Shown here piece by piece: positions 25,905 to 36,539 of a DNA stretch of 64,000 bases. Positions within the stretch are counted from its first letter, which is position 1. Each line of letters opens with the position of its first letter. A model generated the notes under the pieces. That model searched no databases. It was not told where the DNA came from and saw nothing but the letters and a program-made list of their open reading frames with translations. The DNA is taken from positions 1 to 64,000 of the forward strand of contig NZ_JVRR01000050.1 in NCBI RefSeq assembly GCF_001070715.1, in the 5' to 3' direction. The translations under genes were made by a program, and so were the position numbers. Source of the stretch: Streptococcus pseudopneumoniae. Lineage in GTDB: Bacteria > Bacillota > Bacilli > Lactobacillales > Streptococcaceae.

Positions 25905-26795
25905 TTATCCTTTAAGTGAACCAGCCATAATTCCTTTATCAAAGTATTTTTGGAAGAATGGATACATAACAATCAATGGCAAGCTGGAAATGACAATAGT
26001 TGCGTATTTAATTAATTCAGCTAAACGTTTCATTTCATTCATAGCCGCTTGTGCCCCAATCATATCTTGACCTAGTTGGCTCTGAATGAGAATTTTACGA
26101 AGTACTAGTTGCAATGGTTCCAAGTTTGGATCCTTGATATAAATCATTGCATCAAAGTATGAGTTCCACTGTCCTACAAAAGCATAGAGGAAGAGAACAA
26201 ACATAATTGGTTTTGCAAGAGGAAGCATGATTTTGAAGAAAATCTGCAAATCATTTGCACCATCAATGACGGCTGCTTCTACCAATTCTTCAGGCAATCC
26301 TTGGAAATAGGCCCTAGCAAGAATAATATTCCAAACATTGACAGCACCGGGAACGATGATAGCCCATGGAGTATTTAGCATTCCCAATTCTTTTACGAGC
26401 AAGTAAGTTGGGACTAAACCACCACCAAAGAACATGGTCACAATCAAGAAGTAGTTAATCCAACGGCGCCCTACCAAGTCTTTCTTAGAAAGAGGATAAG
26501 CTGTGAACACAGATAGCAATACTGTTAAAGCTGCAAAGCCAAAAGAATAAAGCAGGGAATTGATAAAACCTCTTAGAATAGATTGGTCACTGAATACACG
26601 CTGGTAACCTTCTACCGTCCAATCGGCTGGATTAAAGCTAATCCCTCTACTAACCAGAACCTTAGGATCCATAAAGGATGCTACGACGATATAAAGTAAA
26701 GGAAGTAAGGTCATCAAGACTATAAAGACAATAATGATTTTATTTAAGAGTAAGATACGTCTATCAAATTTTGTATCCATAATCGAATTTTTCAT
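25905..26795 (-). CDS. susT2: Sugar ABC transporter permease 2
   Basis: A 296-aa six-helix permease of the MalG type, with the EAA loop LPEELVEAAVIDGANDLQIFFKIMLPLAKP (at about residues 185-215). The ATG has GGAGG 5 nt upstream. Spacing of 10 bp from the susT1 stop indicates an operon. Confidence 0.92.
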   Translation of the reverse strand: MKNSIMDTKFDRRILLLNKIIIVFIVLMTLLPLLYIVVASFMDPKVLVSRGISFNPADWTVEGYQRVFSDQSILRGFINSLLYSFGFAALTVLLSVFTAYPLSKKDLVGRRWINYFLIVTMFFGGGLVPTYLLVKELGMLNTPWAIIVPGAVNVWNIILARAYFQGLPEELVEAAVIDGANDLQIFFKIMLPLAKPIMFVLFLYAFVGQWNSYFDAMIYIKDPNLEPLQLVLRKILIQSQLGQDMIGAQAAMNEMKRLAELIKYATIVISSLPLIVMYPFFQKYFDKGIMAGSLKG

Positions 26796-26805
26796 ACTTT
26801 CCTCC

Positions 26806-27723
26806 TTAAATTCCTTCACCATTATTCATGCGTTTAACGATTTGGTTAACTGCAACAAGCAATACCACGTTAATCACTGCATTAAACAAACCAACCGCTG
26901 TTGAGTAAGAATAGTCTCCTGATACAAGACCAACTTTATAGACATATGTAGAGATAATTTCAGAAGTTGGCAAGTTCAACGATGTCTGCATTAAGAATGC
27001 TTTTTCATATCCGACATTCATGATTCCACCTGCAGCTAAAACAAATTGGATAACCATAATAGGCTTAAGAGCTGGAATATCAATGTGCCAGATTCGTTGG
27101 AAGATATTGGCTCCATCCAGTCGAGCTGCTTCTACTAAAGCTGGATCTACATTTACTAATGTTGCTGTGTAGAGCGTTGAAGCCCAGCCCATTCCTTGCC
27201 AGATACCACTAAAGATGTATAAAGGTCTAAAGAAGTCTGGATTTGTCAAGAAGTCAGCCTTCATTCCAAACATAGAGAGAAAATTGTTAATTGGTCCTCC
27301 CACTGAAAAGAAGAGGAAAATCATACCGACAATAACAACGACTGAGATAAAGTTTGGTGCGTATAAAATGAGCTGAATTCGTTTTTTGACTTTTTCACTC
27401 AAGAGTTGATTGAGCATAATAGCAAGAATGATTGGTGGTAAAAAGCCAAGCAATAAACCATAGATACTTAGTTTTAAAGTATTGGCTAACAAGATACCAA
27501 AGTTGGGAGAGGATATGAATTTTGTAAACTCAGAAAAACCAATCCAATCACTCCCTAAAATTCCTTTTAAGGGATTATAATCTTTAAATGCGATTAAAAC
27601 CCCATACATAGGAATGTATTTAAAGATAAAGGTTAAAACTAAACCAGGGACAGTCATCAATAACAAGAGTTTTTGTTTCTTGATTCTTTCCCAAAGAGAA
27701 ACTTGCTTCGCTTTGCTATTCAT
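26806..27723 (-). CDS. susT1: Sugar ABC transporter permease 1
   Basis: A 305-aa six-helix permease of the MalF/LplB type, with the EAA loop DPALVEAARLDGANIFQRIWHIDIPALKP near residue 200. SD AAAGGAGG overlaps the edge of a TGAAACGTTTCA operator. First gene of the sus operon. Confidence 0.92.
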   Translation of the reverse strand: MNSKAKQVSLWERIKKQKLLLLMTVPGLVLTFIFKYIPMYGVLIAFKDYNPLKGILGSDWIGFSEFTKFISSPNFGILLANTLKLSIYGLLLGFLPPIILAIMLNQLLSEKVKKRIQLILYAPNFISVVVIVGMIFLFFSVGGPINNFLSMFGMKADFLTNPDFFRPLYIFSGIWQGMGWASTLYTATLVNVDPALVEAARLDGANIFQRIWHIDIPALKPIMVIQFVLAAGGIMNVGYEKAFLMQTSLNLPTSEIISTYVYKVGLVSGDYSYSTAVGLFNAVINVVLLVAVNQIVKRMNNGEGI

Positions 27724-27738
27724 AGCAACCTCCTTTTT

Positions 27739-27811
27739 TGAAACGTTTCATTTTTGCCTAGAAAAGATAGCGCTTGGCGCTGTCTATTTATTTTATTTTT
27801 GAAACGTTTCA
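27739..27811 (-). promoter_or_regulatory. Two identical LacI-type operators before susT1
   Basis: TGAAACGTTTCA, a perfect 12-bp palindrome, occurs at 27739-27750 and 27800-27811. Centres are 61 bp apart, close to six helical turns, suiting repression by looping. One overlaps the leader just before the susT1 SD. Between them lies AGATAGCGC-TT-GGCGCTGTCT, a further inverted repeat. Candidates for SusR; CcpA could also bind. Confidence 0.8.
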
Positions 27812-27849
27812 TTTTTGTTTTAAAAAATAAATCTTTTTTATCTGAATTT

Positions 27850-27878
27850 ATTCTATCATTGATAGCGCTTTCTGTCAA
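27850..27878 (-). promoter_or_regulatory. sus operon promoter with cre in the spacer
   Basis: Minus strand TTGACA (27878-27873), 17 nt, TAGAAT (27855-27850). The spacer holds AGAAAGCGCTATCA, 13 of 14 positions of the CcpA cre consensus. The -35 lies in the last codons of susR. Confidence 0.8.
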
Positions 27879-28876
27879 GACTTATTTTCACTTTTTGTTG
27901 TTTTTCCTTCAACAAATTTTACTGGTAGGATTGTCTGCAAATTAACAGCCTTTCCTTCTATGATATCAAATAGGATTCGTACAGCTTCTCTAGCCATTTC
28001 CTCCAGGGGTTGCTCAATTGTTGAAAGTAGATAATCTCTATCTCCAGCCATTTTAATTCCATCGTATCCAATAATTTGGACATCATGAGGAATATGTTTG
28101 CCATTTTTTTCTAGTATATCAATAACATCTAAAGCTGCAAAGTCGTTAATTGTAAAAATTCCATCTATAGAAGAATTTTCTTCCAAGAAACTCTCTAGCT
28201 TCCCATGATAGTCAGTAACTGTCTCATCCAAATCAAAAATACTAAGAGGTATTTTATGCTCTTGGACATACTTTTCAAAGGAAATTCTACGACGTTTGGT
28301 TTCATTAATGGTTGTATTATGTCCGCCCACAAAGGCTAAATGCTGACATCCTTTACTAATTAATTGTTTAGCTGCTTCTCTTCCACCTGCATCATTATCT
28401 GATGAAACACAAGGAATGGCAATATCTGAGTATGTACGGTCAATACTGACAAAGGGAATTCCTGACGACAGGTAATGTTCAATTGGACTATAGGTAATAG
28501 CAACCACTCCATCAACTTTATTATGACGCAACATCTCCAAGTAGTCTTGCTCGCGATTTGTACCATTTATGGAACATAAGAGTAATTTATTATTCCTCTT
28601 ATAGACTTCATTTTCCACATGCATAGCAAATTCTGAAAAAAAGGGATGCCAGATACTTGGTACAATGATTGCAATCGTTTCTGTTCGATTTTTTTTCATT
28701 CCTCTAGCGTAGTAATCTGGAATGTAATTCAAGGTTTTAATTGCTTGTTCCACTTTTTTCAAGGTTACTTCTTTAATGCCTTTTTCTTTATTAATCACAC
28801 GTGAAACAGTTCCAACGCTAACTCCTGCTTCTAAAGCAACATCTTTCATGGTAATTGATTTTCTTTGTTCTACCAT
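27875..28876 (-). CDS. susR: LacI family sucrose regulator
   Basis: A 333-aa LacI/GalR repressor. The helix-turn-helix TMKDVALEAGVSVGTVSRVIN is followed by a periplasmic-binding-protein-like effector domain. SD AAAGGAGGTGA before ATG. Placed directly upstream of susT1 with LacI-type operators between; represses the sus genes until the sugar effector is present. Confidence 0.9.
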   Translation of the reverse strand: MVEQRKSITMKDVALEAGVSVGTVSRVINKEKGIKEVTLKKVEQAIKTLNYIPDYYARGMKKNRTETIAIIVPSIWHPFFSEFAMHVENEVYKRNNKLLLCSINGTNREQDYLEMLRHNKVDGVVAITYSPIEHYLSSGIPFVSIDRTYSDIAIPCVSSDNDAGGREAAKQLISKGCQHLAFVGGHNTTINETKRRRISFEKYVQEHKIPLSIFDLDETVTDYHGKLESFLEENSSIDGIFTINDFAALDVIDILEKNGKHIPHDVQIIGYDGIKMAGDRDYLLSTIEQPLEEMAREAVRILFDIIEGKAVNLQTILPVKFVEGKTTKSENKS

Positions 28877-28879
28877 ATT

Positions 28880-28930
28880 ATCACCTCCTTTCAATATATA
28901 GTATCATGCAAACGTTTTTTTAGCAACTAT
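28880..28930 (-). promoter_or_regulatory. susR promoter region with cre-like site
   Basis: On the minus strand TTGCTA, 17 nt, TACTAT precedes the SD. AAAACGTTTGCA in the spacer resembles a LacI/CcpA half-palindrome, suggesting autoregulation or catabolite control. Confidence 0.45.
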
Positions 28931-29058
28931 TTCTCAATCATTTTTGGCCAGATCCTTTTTACCATCATGGATAAAATCACTCCAATCGGCTTTCTAAAAT
29001 TCTTTCAATTTTCATATATAGGAATCTACCTACCACAGGAAAAGACTTTGTTTGCTTT

Positions 29059-29514
29059 CTATCTCCTCTTTTTCATGATGTATTTTCGTTCTGGTTCATC
29101 AATGGTTTGAACGATCTCAAATCCTTCTTTTTGATAAAGGTGCTTGGCTACTTGATTTGCCTCGAAGACATTTAGAGAAATACTATCTATGTCTCCACTT
29201 TCAAAGACCAAACTAACAAATTTCCTTAAAGCCTGGCTACCCAAGCCTTGCCCCTGTTTCTGGGGGTTGATAAAAAATCTTCCGATATGAAGATTGCTGT
29301 CTTCTAGCCTAATTTTCTGGATAAGACCGACAAACTCTTGTCCATCAAAGATAGAAAAGATTCCTTCCAAATCTTGCAAAGCTTGAATTGTCAAGGGAAA
29401 AGGAATCATTGTTCCCATCCATTGCTCTTGAAAGGATTTGCCAAGGGAGTTGGACCATTGGCATACGAGCTGAGCGTTTTCTGTATTCACCTTTTCTTCA
29501 AAACGAATTGTCAT
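29059..29514 (-). CDS. GNAT family N-acetyltransferase
   Basis: A 151-aa GNAT protein: the acetyl-CoA motif QKQGQGLGSQALRKFV (Q/RxxGxG/A) and the C-terminal LNVFEANQVAKHLYQKEGFEIV. SD GAGG. The acetyl acceptor is unknown. It stands alone between susR and the divergent prepilin peptidase gene. Confidence 0.85.
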   Translation of the reverse strand: MTIRFEEKVNTENAQLVCQWSNSLGKSFQEQWMGTMIPFPLTIQALQDLEGIFSIFDGQEFVGLIQKIRLEDSNLHIGRFFINPQKQGQGLGSQALRKFVSLVFESGDIDSISLNVFEANQVAKHLYQKEGFEIVQTIDEPERKYIMKKRR

Positions 29515-29568
29515 CTTGACCTCACTATCTTATCTATTTTTCTCCATTATACTACTTCTCCCATTTTT

Positions 29569-29576
29569 TACGAATA
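29569..29576 (+). promoter_or_regulatory. ComX cin-box
   Basis: TACGAATA preceded by a T6 tract, the streptococcal alternative sigma factor (ComX/SigX) recognition element, 7 bp before the prepilin peptidase ATG. Confidence 0.88.
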
Positions 29577-29583
29577 GATAAAT

Positions 29584-30243
29584 ATGATTGATATTTATTT
29601 TTTTCTTGTCGGGAGCATTCTCGCTTCCTTTCTTGGTTTGGTCATTGACCGTTTTCCAGAGCAATCCATTATAAGCCCTGCTAGTCACTGCGATTCCTGT
29701 CAGACTCGCTTGCATCCCTTAGATTTGATTCCAATTCTCTCGCAGGTCTTTCATCTCTTTCGCTGTCGCTACTGCAAGGCTCCTTATCCTGTCTGGTATG
29801 CCCTTTTGGAACTAGGCTTAGGTCTCCTATTTCTATCTTACTCTTGGGGCTTCCTTTCCTTGGGACAAGTCATCCTAATCACTACTGGTTTAACCTTGGG
29901 CATCTACGACTTTCGCCATCAGGAATATCCTCTACTGGTCTGGATGACTTTCCACCTAATCCTAATAGCCTGCTCTGGCTGGAATCTGGTCATGGTCTTC
30001 TTCCTTGTCCTTGGAATTGTGGCTCATTTTATCGATATCCGCATGGGTGCAGGGGATTTCCTCTTTTTAGCTTCTTGTGCTCTCGTCTTTAGTGCAACCG
30101 AATTACTCATCTTGATTCAGTTTGCTTCTGCGACAGGGATTCTAGCCTTTCTCCTACAAAAGAAAAAGGAAAGACTTCCTTTCGTACCTTTCCTCTTACT
30201 TGCTGCTTGTGTGATTATTTTTGGTAAGCTACTGCTTGTTTGA
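29584..30243 (+). CDS. cclA: Prepilin peptidase (A24), competence
   Basis: A 219-aa polytopic membrane aspartic protease that cleaves and methylates the pseudopilins of the transformation pilus. CDSC and CRYC form the cytosolic zinc site; catalytic Asps are in YDFRHQEYP and GAGDFLFL. A cin-box lies 7 bp upstream of the ATG and no SD is visible, so the mRNA may be leaderless. Its last 29 bp overlap the convergent trpA 3' end. Confidence 0.9.
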   Translation: MIDIYFFLVGSILASFLGLVIDRFPEQSIISPASHCDSCQTRLHPLDLIPILSQVFHLFRCRYCKAPYPVWYALLELGLGLLFLSYSWGFLSLGQVILITTGLTLGIYDFRHQEYPLLVWMTFHLILIACSGWNLVMVFFLVLGIVAHFIDIRMGAGDFLFLASCALVFSATELLILIQFASATGILAFLLQKKKERLPFVPFLLLAACVIIFGKLLLV

Positions 30244-30991
30244 TAAAGTCCTCAATCGGCTCTCCTTGATGGAGAGCTTTTACGATTTTTGAACCGACGA
30301 TAACGCCATCTGACACCGCATTGAAGCGTTCTACATCAGCTTGACTAGATACGCCAAAACCTGTCAAGACTGGGATATCGGCCACTTGATGCAATTGTGC
30401 CAAGTGCTTGTCCAAGTCTGCACGGTAATTGCCAGATTTCCCTGTCACCCCATTGATGGCAACTGCATAGACGAATCCTTCTGCCCCTTCAATCAACTCT
30501 TTCTGGCGCTCAATTCCTGTCGTCAAACTAACTAGAGGAATCAAGGCAATGTCTGTGTCTGCCAAAAATGGTTCTACAAAGTTGGCATGCTCATGAGGAA
30601 GGTCTGGAATAATCAAGCCCTTAACCGCTGTATCTGCCAAATCTTTGACAAAGTTCTCCACACCGTACTGAAAGAGGGGGTTGAAGTAGGTCATGATGAC
30701 CAGCGGAACCTCTGTTTCAATGGTTTTCAAGGTTTCAACCAAAGCTTGTGTCGAAGTCCCGTGGGCTAAACTACGCAAGCCAGCTTCTTCGATCACAGGT
30801 CCATCTGCAACAGGGTCTGAAAAGGGAATGCCCACTTCAATGGCAGAGACACCCAAATCTTCTAAAAAGTGGATTGTTTCTCCTAGTCCATCCAAACCTT
30901 TTTCGTGGTCTCCAGCCATGATATAGGGAACGAAAATTCCTTTTTCAGCTGCTTTAATAGTGTTCAATTTTTCTGTTAGTGTCTTAGGCAT
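30215..30991 (-). CDS. trpA: Tryptophan synthase alpha chain
   Basis: A 258-aa TIM-barrel enzyme that releases indole from indole-3-glycerol phosphate. Catalytic Glu is in [18 protein letters not shown], with Asp in the same stretch; GFGVSS is the phosphate loop. Start at the ATG within the trpB end (8-bp overlap). Last gene of trpEGDCFBA. Confidence 0.95.
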   Translation of the reverse strand: MPKTLTEKLNTIKAAEKGIFVPYIMAGDHEKGLDGLGETIHFLEDLGVSAIEVGIPFSDPVADGPVIEEAGLRSLAHGTSTQALVETLKTIETEVPLVIMTYFNPLFQYGVENFVKDLADTAVKGLIIPDLPHEHANFVEPFLADTDIALIPLVSLTTGIERQKELIEGAEGFVYAVAINGVTGKSGNYRADLDKHLAQLHQVADIPVLTGFGVSSQADVERFNAVSDGVIVGSKIVKALHQGEPIEDFIKQAVAYQK

Positions 30992-32207
30992 GAGCTTCTC
31001 CCTTCTTTGCTGCATCTGCTTCCAAGCGGTCTTTGACTTGGACCACATCCTTGTCCCCACGACCTGATAGACAGACAATCATGGATTTGTCTGGTCCAAG
31101 TTCTTTGGCCAATTTCACCGCAAAGGCGATAGCATGGCTAGATTCCAAGGCTGGGATAATCCCTTCCACACGAGACAAGAGTTGGAATCCTTCCAAGGCT
31201 TCTTCGTCTGTCACAGGGACATAGCTTGCACGTTTAATATCGTGGTAGTGAGAATGTTCTGGACCGATACCAGGATAGTCCAAACCTGCCGAGATAGAGA
31301 AGGCTTCAAGAATTTGACCATGAGCATCTTGGAGCACATCCATGAGGGAACCGTGAAGGACACCCGGACGACCCTTGGTCAAGGTAGCTGCGTGGTGCTC
31401 TGTGTCTACACCAAGTCCAGCTGCTTCAGCCCCATACATAGCTACAGACTCATCTTCTACAAATGGATGGAAAAGCCCGATAGCATTAGAACCACCACCA
31501 ACACAGGCCACTAAAGCATCTGGCAGATCTTGACCTGTCATATCTCGATACTGTTGTTTAGCTTCTCTACCGATGACACTTTGGAAGTCACGAACAATTT
31601 CTGGGAAAGGATGAGGCCCCAAGGCAGAACCAAGGATATAGTGGGTATCATCGATATTAGCCACCCATGAACGAAGGGCTGCATTGACTGCATCCTTGAG
31701 CACGCGCGAACCATCTGTCACTGCCTCAACCTTGGCTCCCAAAAGCTCCATACGGAACACATTGAGGGCTTGGCGTTTGACATCCTCCTCACCCATGTAG
31801 ATAGTACATTCCATGTTAAAGAGGGCTGCAGCTGTTGCAGTTGCCACACCGTGCTGACCTGCACCTGTTTCAGCGATAATTTTCTTTTTGCCCATGCGTT
31901 TGGCAAGCAAAACTTGTCCTAAGGCATTGTTAATCTTGTGGGCCCCTGTATGGTTGAGGTCTTCACGTTTGAGATAAATCTTGGCTCCGCTGATATGCTG
32001 GGTCAAGTTTTTTGCGTAGTAAAGAGGAGTTTCACGCCCCACATACTGGCGCAAAAGTTGGTTTAATTCCTCTTGGAAACTTGGGTCTGCCTGACTTTCA
32101 CGGTAGGCCTTCTCCAACTCTAAAACTGCTGTCATCAATGTTTCTGGGACGAAACGTCCACCGAATTTTCCGTAAAATCCATCTTTATTTGGTTCTTGAT
32201 ATGCCAT
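30984..32207 (-). CDS. trpB: Tryptophan synthase beta chain (operon copy)
   Basis: A 407-aa PLP enzyme joining indole and serine. PLP-Lys91 in [10 protein letters not shown], catalytic Glu in ETGAGQHG, and the phosphate loop GGGSNAIG. Start 23 bp inside the end of trpF. Paired with trpA, so this is the canonical subunit; a second, diverged copy lies at 37070-38248. Confidence 0.96.
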   Translation of the reverse strand: MAYQEPNKDGFYGKFGGRFVPETLMTAVLELEKAYRESQADPSFQEELNQLLRQYVGRETPLYYAKNLTQHISGAKIYLKREDLNHTGAHKINNALGQVLLAKRMGKKKIIAETGAGQHGVATATAAALFNMECTIYMGEEDVKRQALNVFRMELLGAKVEAVTDGSRVLKDAVNAALRSWVANIDDTHYILGSALGPHPFPEIVRDFQSVIGREAKQQYRDMTGQDLPDALVACVGGGSNAIGLFHPFVEDESVAMYGAEAAGLGVDTEHHAATLTKGRPGVLHGSLMDVLQDAHGQILEAFSISAGLDYPGIGPEHSHYHDIKRASYVPVTDEEALEGFQLLSRVEGIIPALESSHAIAFAVKLAKELGPDKSMIVCLSGRGDKDVVQVKDRLEADAAKKGEAHA

Positions 32208-32784
32208 TCTTTACCCTCTCTATAAATCTTCTAATCTTTTCATGATCTTTCTGTCCATCTGTCTCCACTCCGCTTGATACATCTACTGCATAGGGAGTAA
32301 AGTGTTGAATTGCTTTTACTACATTGTCTTCCTTAAGCCCACCTGCGATAAAGAAGGGCTGAGTTAGTCCAATCGTATCCAGTTGAGCCCAGTCAAAGGT
32401 CTGGCCACTTCCTGCCACAGGGGCATCAAAGAGGAGATAATCTGCCTGAGAATGAGGCACATGCCCCTCTCCATCCACCTGTACCGCCTGAATGCTGGCA
32501 CAAGGCAAATTTTCAAACAAATCATCTGCCACCTGGCCGTGAACTTGAACCAAGTCTAAACCAACTTTGTCAATCGCTTCTAGCAGTTGAGCCCGACTTG
32601 GTGAAACAAATACCCCAACCTTTTTTACGTCTGACGGAATAATCTTTGCCAGCTCAGCAGCCTGATCCAAGGTCACCTGTCTTTTGCTAGGTGCGAAGAC
32701 AAAGCCGATGTAGTCCGCTCCTGCTGAAACGGCTGTTTCCACCGCTTCCTCGGTCGATAATCCGCAAATTTTAACCTTTGTCAA
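32185..32784 (-). CDS. trpF: Phosphoribosylanthranilate isomerase
   Basis: A 199-aa TIM-barrel enzyme: catalytic Cys in KICGL, VGFVF-type strand [21 protein letters not shown] near the end with the general-acid Asp. The start is TTG with AAGGAG 7 nt upstream, inside the trpC 3' end (14-bp overlap). Confidence 0.95.
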   Translation of the reverse strand: MTKVKICGLSTEEAVETAVSAGADYIGFVFAPSKRQVTLDQAAELAKIIPSDVKKVGVFVSPSRAQLLEAIDKVGLDLVQVHGQVADDLFENLPCASIQAVQVDGEGHVPHSQADYLLFDAPVAGSGQTFDWAQLDTIGLTQPFFIAGGLKEDNVVKAIQHFTPYAVDVSSGVETDGQKDHEKIRRFIERVKNGISRTK

Positions 32785-33538
32785 TCTGCAACTCCTTGAT
32801 TCTCTGGGCTACATCTTCTGCCTGCATGAGAGCTGTCCCTACTAAAATGCCGTTAAAGTATGGTGCTACTCGCTCTGCATCCTGCCCTGTGAAAATAGCT
32901 GATTCAGAAATGTACAAGCAATCATCTTTGAAATGTTTAGCCAAATCTACACTGGTCTGCAAGTCAACTTCAAAGGTAGTCAAATTGCGGTTATTAACAC
33001 CAATAATCTCCGCACCAAGTCTGTGAGCTACCTCTAGTTCAGCTAGATTGTGAGTTTCCACCAAGACTTCCAGACCAAGCTCTGTCGCATAGTCATAAAG
33101 TTCCTTGAGGCGTTCTTCGGACAAGGCTGCCACGATGAGCAAGATGACTGTCGCACCTGCATTGCGAGCGCGGATGATTTGCTTTTCATCGATAATAAAG
33201 TCCTTGTTAAGCGTTGGAATCTCTACCTGACTGGAAATCTCCCGTAGATAATCCAAATGACCTTTAAAGAAAACTTCATCTGTCAGAACAGAAATCATCA
33301 CTGCGCCGTTTTCTTCATAAGTCTGGGCCTGTTGCACAATATCCACATCGAGATTGATATCTCCCAAGCTAGGGCTAGCTTTCTTGACCTCAGCGATTAC
33401 CTGCAAGCGGTCCTGATGATTCTTCAAAAATTCTGCCAAGCGATAGGTCTGGCGCAGGGGCTGGATTTGCTCCAGCTCCATCTGCTCAACCTCACGCGCC
33501 TTCTGCTCCAAAATTCGTGATAAAAATTCCTGACTCAT
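32771..33538 (-). CDS. trpC: Indole-3-glycerol phosphate synthase
   Basis: A 255-aa TIM-barrel enzyme: [12 protein letters not shown] (catalytic Lys/Glu region), [39 protein letters not shown] and SESAIFTG. Coupled to trpD by ATGA overlap. Confidence 0.95.
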   Translation of the reverse strand: MSQEFLSRILEQKAREVEQMELEQIQPLRQTYRLAEFLKNHQDRLQVIAEVKKASPSLGDINLDVDIVQQAQTYEENGAVMISVLTDEVFFKGHLDYLREISSQVEIPTLNKDFIIDEKQIIRARNAGATVILLIVAALSEERLKELYDYATELGLEVLVETHNLAELEVAHRLGAEIIGVNNRNLTTFEVDLQTSVDLAKHFKDDCLYISESAIFTGQDAERVAPYFNGILVGTALMQAEDVAQRIKELQIDKG

Positions 33539-34539
33539 TTTTGGTACTCCTGTAACAGTCTGAGTTTTTCAAGGGCCTTGCCACTAGCAATGACTTCGCG
33601 GGCCAAGGCAACTCCTTCCTTGATACTATCTACCTTGCCATTAGCATAGAAACCAAGACCAGCATTTAAAACCGTAGTTTCCAAGAATGGACTTGGTTCA
33701 TTTTTAAGAACGCTGAGCAAAATTTCTGCATTTTCCTGAGCATTCCCTCCACGAATATCTTCGATAGCGTAGCGCTCCATCCCTAAATCCTCTGGAGTAA
33801 AGCTTGATAAGGTGATTTCGCCATTTTCAAGAAGTGCAATTTTGGTTGTTCCGTTCAAGCCAGCTTCATCAAGACCTTCTGGTCCAGCAACTACGATGGC
33901 ACGTTTGCGACCCATATTTTTCAAAACCTGAGCTGTACTTTCTAGAAGTTCTGGACGGCTAATCCCAAGAAGTTGTGTTTCCAAGGCCATTGGGTGAATT
34001 AGGGGACCAGTCAAGTTCATGATCGTTGGAATTCCTAGTTCCAAACGAGCTGGCATGATGTATTTCATAGCTGGGTGCATATTTTTAGCAAAGAGAAAGA
34101 CGATGCCAGTTTTATCAAAGACCTTACCTAGTTCAGCTGGTTTGAGGTCTAGGTTGATGCCCAAGGCTTCGAGGACATCTGCAGAACCAGATTTAGAAGA
34201 AATCGAGCGGTTACCGTGTTTTGCCATATGAACACCGCCACCAGCCAAGACAAAGGCTGCAGTTGTGGAAATATTAAAACTGAAAGACTTGTCCCCACCT
34301 GTACCACAGTTGTCCATAGCATCATGAATTTCAGTTGGAATATGTTGGGCATGTCCTCTCATGACTTGGGCAATGGCTGTGCGTTCTTCAGGTGTTTCTC
34401 CCTTCATCTTAAGAGCCAAAAGGAGAGAAGCAATCTGCGCCTCCGTTACACGCCCAGTTACGATACGCTCAATGACATCTGTCATTTCCACACCTGATAA
34501 ATTTTCAAATTTTGCTAGTTTTTCAATAATCTCTTTCAT
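33535..34539 (-). CDS. trpD: Anthranilate phosphoribosyltransferase
   Basis: A 334-aa enzyme with the PRPP-binding stretch [24 protein letters not shown] near residue 78 and [27 protein letters not shown] 8 nt before the ATG; separate from trpG (10-bp gap), so not a TrpGD fusion. Confidence 0.95.
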   Translation of the reverse strand: MKEIIEKLAKFENLSGVEMTDVIERIVTGRVTEAQIASLLLALKMKGETPEERTAIAQVMRGHAQHIPTEIHDAMDNCGTGGDKSFSFNISTTAAFVLAGGGVHMAKHGNRSISSKSGSADVLEALGINLDLKPAELGKVFDKTGIVFLFAKNMHPAMKYIMPARLELGIPTIMNLTGPLIHPMALETQLLGISRPELLESTAQVLKNMGRKRAIVVAGPEGLDEAGLNGTTKIALLENGEITLSSFTPEDLGMERYAIEDIRGGNAQENAEILLSVLKNEPSPFLETTVLNAGLGFYANGKVDSIKEGVALAREVIASGKALEKLRLLQEYQK

Positions 34540-34549
34540 CCTAGTTTCC

Positions 34550-35116
34550 TCACTTTACAACCTTCTCGATAAAATTCTGAATAGAAGACAAGCCATCTGG
34601 CGTTCCGATACTCTCTGGATGATACTGGAAGCCATAAATCGGTAGGTTTTTATGTTGAATTCCCATGATAGCTTGATCATCAATCGAACGAGCTGTCACT
34701 TCAAATTCTTCTGGCATTTCCTCAATCAAAATACTGTGGTAACGCATGACCGCACGGCCATCCTCAATGCCTTGATACAAAACAGATGGCGCTTCAAAGC
34801 TGATATTGCTCTGTTTCCCATGCATGACTTTTGGAGCCAAACCTAACTTACCACCAAAGACTTCTGCGATGGCTTGGTGGCCCAAACAAATCCCAAGAAT
34901 CGGCTTCTTGCCAGCAAAGTCACGAATCATATCTTCCATCTTTCCAGCATCAACTGGCCAACCAGGACCAGGAGAAAAGACCAGACCATCTGCTTTTTCA
35001 GCTTCTTCATACAGCTTAGCATCATCATTTCTCAAAACCTGAACTTCTGCAAAATTCCCAATGTATTGGGCCAAGTTATAGGTAAAAGAATCATAGTTGT
35101 CAATCAATAAAATCAT
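34550..35116 (-). CDS. trpG: Anthranilate synthase glutamine amidotransferase component
   Basis: A 188-aa class I amidotransferase: oxyanion SPGPG, nucleophile Cys in [11 protein letters not shown], and HPES His/Glu. It supplies ammonia to TrpE. Overlaps trpE by 4 bp. Confidence 0.94.
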   Translation of the reverse strand: MILLIDNYDSFTYNLAQYIGNFAEVQVLRNDDAKLYEEAEKADGLVFSPGPGWPVDAGKMEDMIRDFAGKKPILGICLGHQAIAEVFGGKLGLAPKVMHGKQSNISFEAPSVLYQGIEDGRAVMRYHSILIEEMPEEFEVTARSIDDQAIMGIQHKNLPIYGFQYHPESIGTPDGLSSIQNFIEKVVK

Positions 35117-36474
35117 GGTCTTAGTTCTCCAATTCTAGTCATAGATTTTGCTTTGTTAATGGTTTCTTGGTATTCGTTTTGGGCAATGGAGTCGTAGACA
35201 ATCCCTGCCCCAGCCTGCACATAGGCTGTTTGATTTTTGAGAATCATAGTTCGGATGGCAATGGCAAAATCCATATCACCCGTCGCAGACAAGTAGCCGA
35301 TTGCTCCTGCGTATACGCCACGTTTTTCTGTTTCCAGTTCATAGATGCGTCTCATAGCTCGAATCTTTGGTGCTCCTGAAACTGTTCCAGCTGGAAGTGT
35401 AGATTTCAAGGCATCCATGGCAGTGAGTTCTGGAAGCAAACGCCCCTTGACCACACTGGTCAAATGCATGACATAGCGGAAAAGCTCCACTTCCATATAC
35501 TTGGTAACTTGGACACTTGCCGTTTCAGAGATGCGGCCGATATCATTGCGCCCCAAGTCTACCAACATCCGATGTTCTGCTGTTTCCTTCTCATCAGACA
35601 GGAGGTCTGTCGCCAAGGCCTTATCCTCTTCATCCGTAGCTCCTCTTGGTCGCGTACCTGCAATCGGATTGGTTGTCACGATGCCATTTTTGACAGAAAC
35701 CAAACTTTCTGGACTAGCTCCGATGATTTGATAATCACCAAAATCATAGAAATAAAGATAATTAGAAGGATTAGTCACGCGAAGATTTCTATAGAAGTCA
35801 AATGGATTTCCAGTAACCTCTGCTGAGAAACGCTGGCTGAGTACACATTGGAACATATCCCCGTTACGAATCAAGTCACGAGCCGTTTCCACCATTTCCT
35901 CAAACTTCTGAGGAGCGATATGGGGTTTGAAGTCTAACGGAGATAGATCCAAGTCTTCAAATTCATTTGGAGCAGGAATGCGTAATTCCTCAAGCACTTG
36001 GTTCAAGGCTTCTTCCAAGTCTTCTTGGCTACGCTCACTATAGAGAGCTTCCTCGATGACATGGATTTTTTCCTTCTTGTGGTCAAAGACAATGTAACTC
36101 TCATAGACGAAGAAATGCATATCTGGCGTTCCAATAGTATCTTCAGGAATTTGACCAATTTCTTCATAAAGCGAAATCATATCGTAACCAACAAAACCAA
36201 TTGCCCCACCACCAAAAGGTAGATCTGAATGGTGTTGGCTCTTATGAGTCACTTCATAAAGGAAATCCAAGGGATCACGATCAATCACTTGCCCATTTTG
36301 ATAAAGAACTCCATTTTCAAACTTAATCTCAAAAACTGGATTATAGGCTAAGATAGAAAAACGAGCTGTTTCCTTGTCTCTCGGAATACTCTCTAAGATA
36401 ACCTTGTGTTGCCCCTTTAGGCGCATATAAGCCAAGATTGGTGATAAGACATCTCCATGAATGATTCGTTCCAT
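35113..36474 (-). CDS. trpE: Anthranilate synthase component I
   Basis: A 453-aa chorismate-binding enzyme. The catalytic part holds IAGTRPRG, DLGRNDIGR, and LPAGTVSGAPKIRAMRRI. The N-terminal LESIPRD near residue 27 is like the Trp feedback site LES. SD AAAGGGAAA. First gene of the main trp operon, 595 bp after the trpB paralog, preceded by a T-box and an unusual structured spacer. Confidence 0.95.
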   Translation of the reverse strand: MERIIHGDVLSPILAYMRLKGQHKVILESIPRDKETARFSILAYNPVFEIKFENGVLYQNGQVIDRDPLDFLYEVTHKSQHHSDLPFGGGAIGFVGYDMISLYEEIGQIPEDTIGTPDMHFFVYESYIVFDHKKEKIHVIEEALYSERSQEDLEEALNQVLEELRIPAPNEFEDLDLSPLDFKPHIAPQKFEEMVETARDLIRNGDMFQCVLSQRFSAEVTGNPFDFYRNLRVTNPSNYLYFYDFGDYQIIGASPESLVSVKNGIVTTNPIAGTRPRGATDEEDKALATDLLSDEKETAEHRMLVDLGRNDIGRISETASVQVTKYMEVELFRYVMHLTSVVKGRLLPELTAMDALKSTLPAGTVSGAPKIRAMRRIYELETEKRGVYAGAIGYLSATGDMDFAIAIRTMILKNQTAYVQAGAGIVYDSIAQNEYQETINKAKSMTRIGELRP

Positions 36475-36539
36475 TGTAATTTCCCTTTCAGTTCCTTATT
36501 TTTAATTTTTTATCTTTTTCTATTTCCCTTAAATAGTGC

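Noticed and set aside
26806-27874. The 27614-27945 plus-strand ORFs as small membrane proteins
   Set aside because: Hydrophobic only because they read antisense through AT-rich permease and promoter DNA; no SD or family match.
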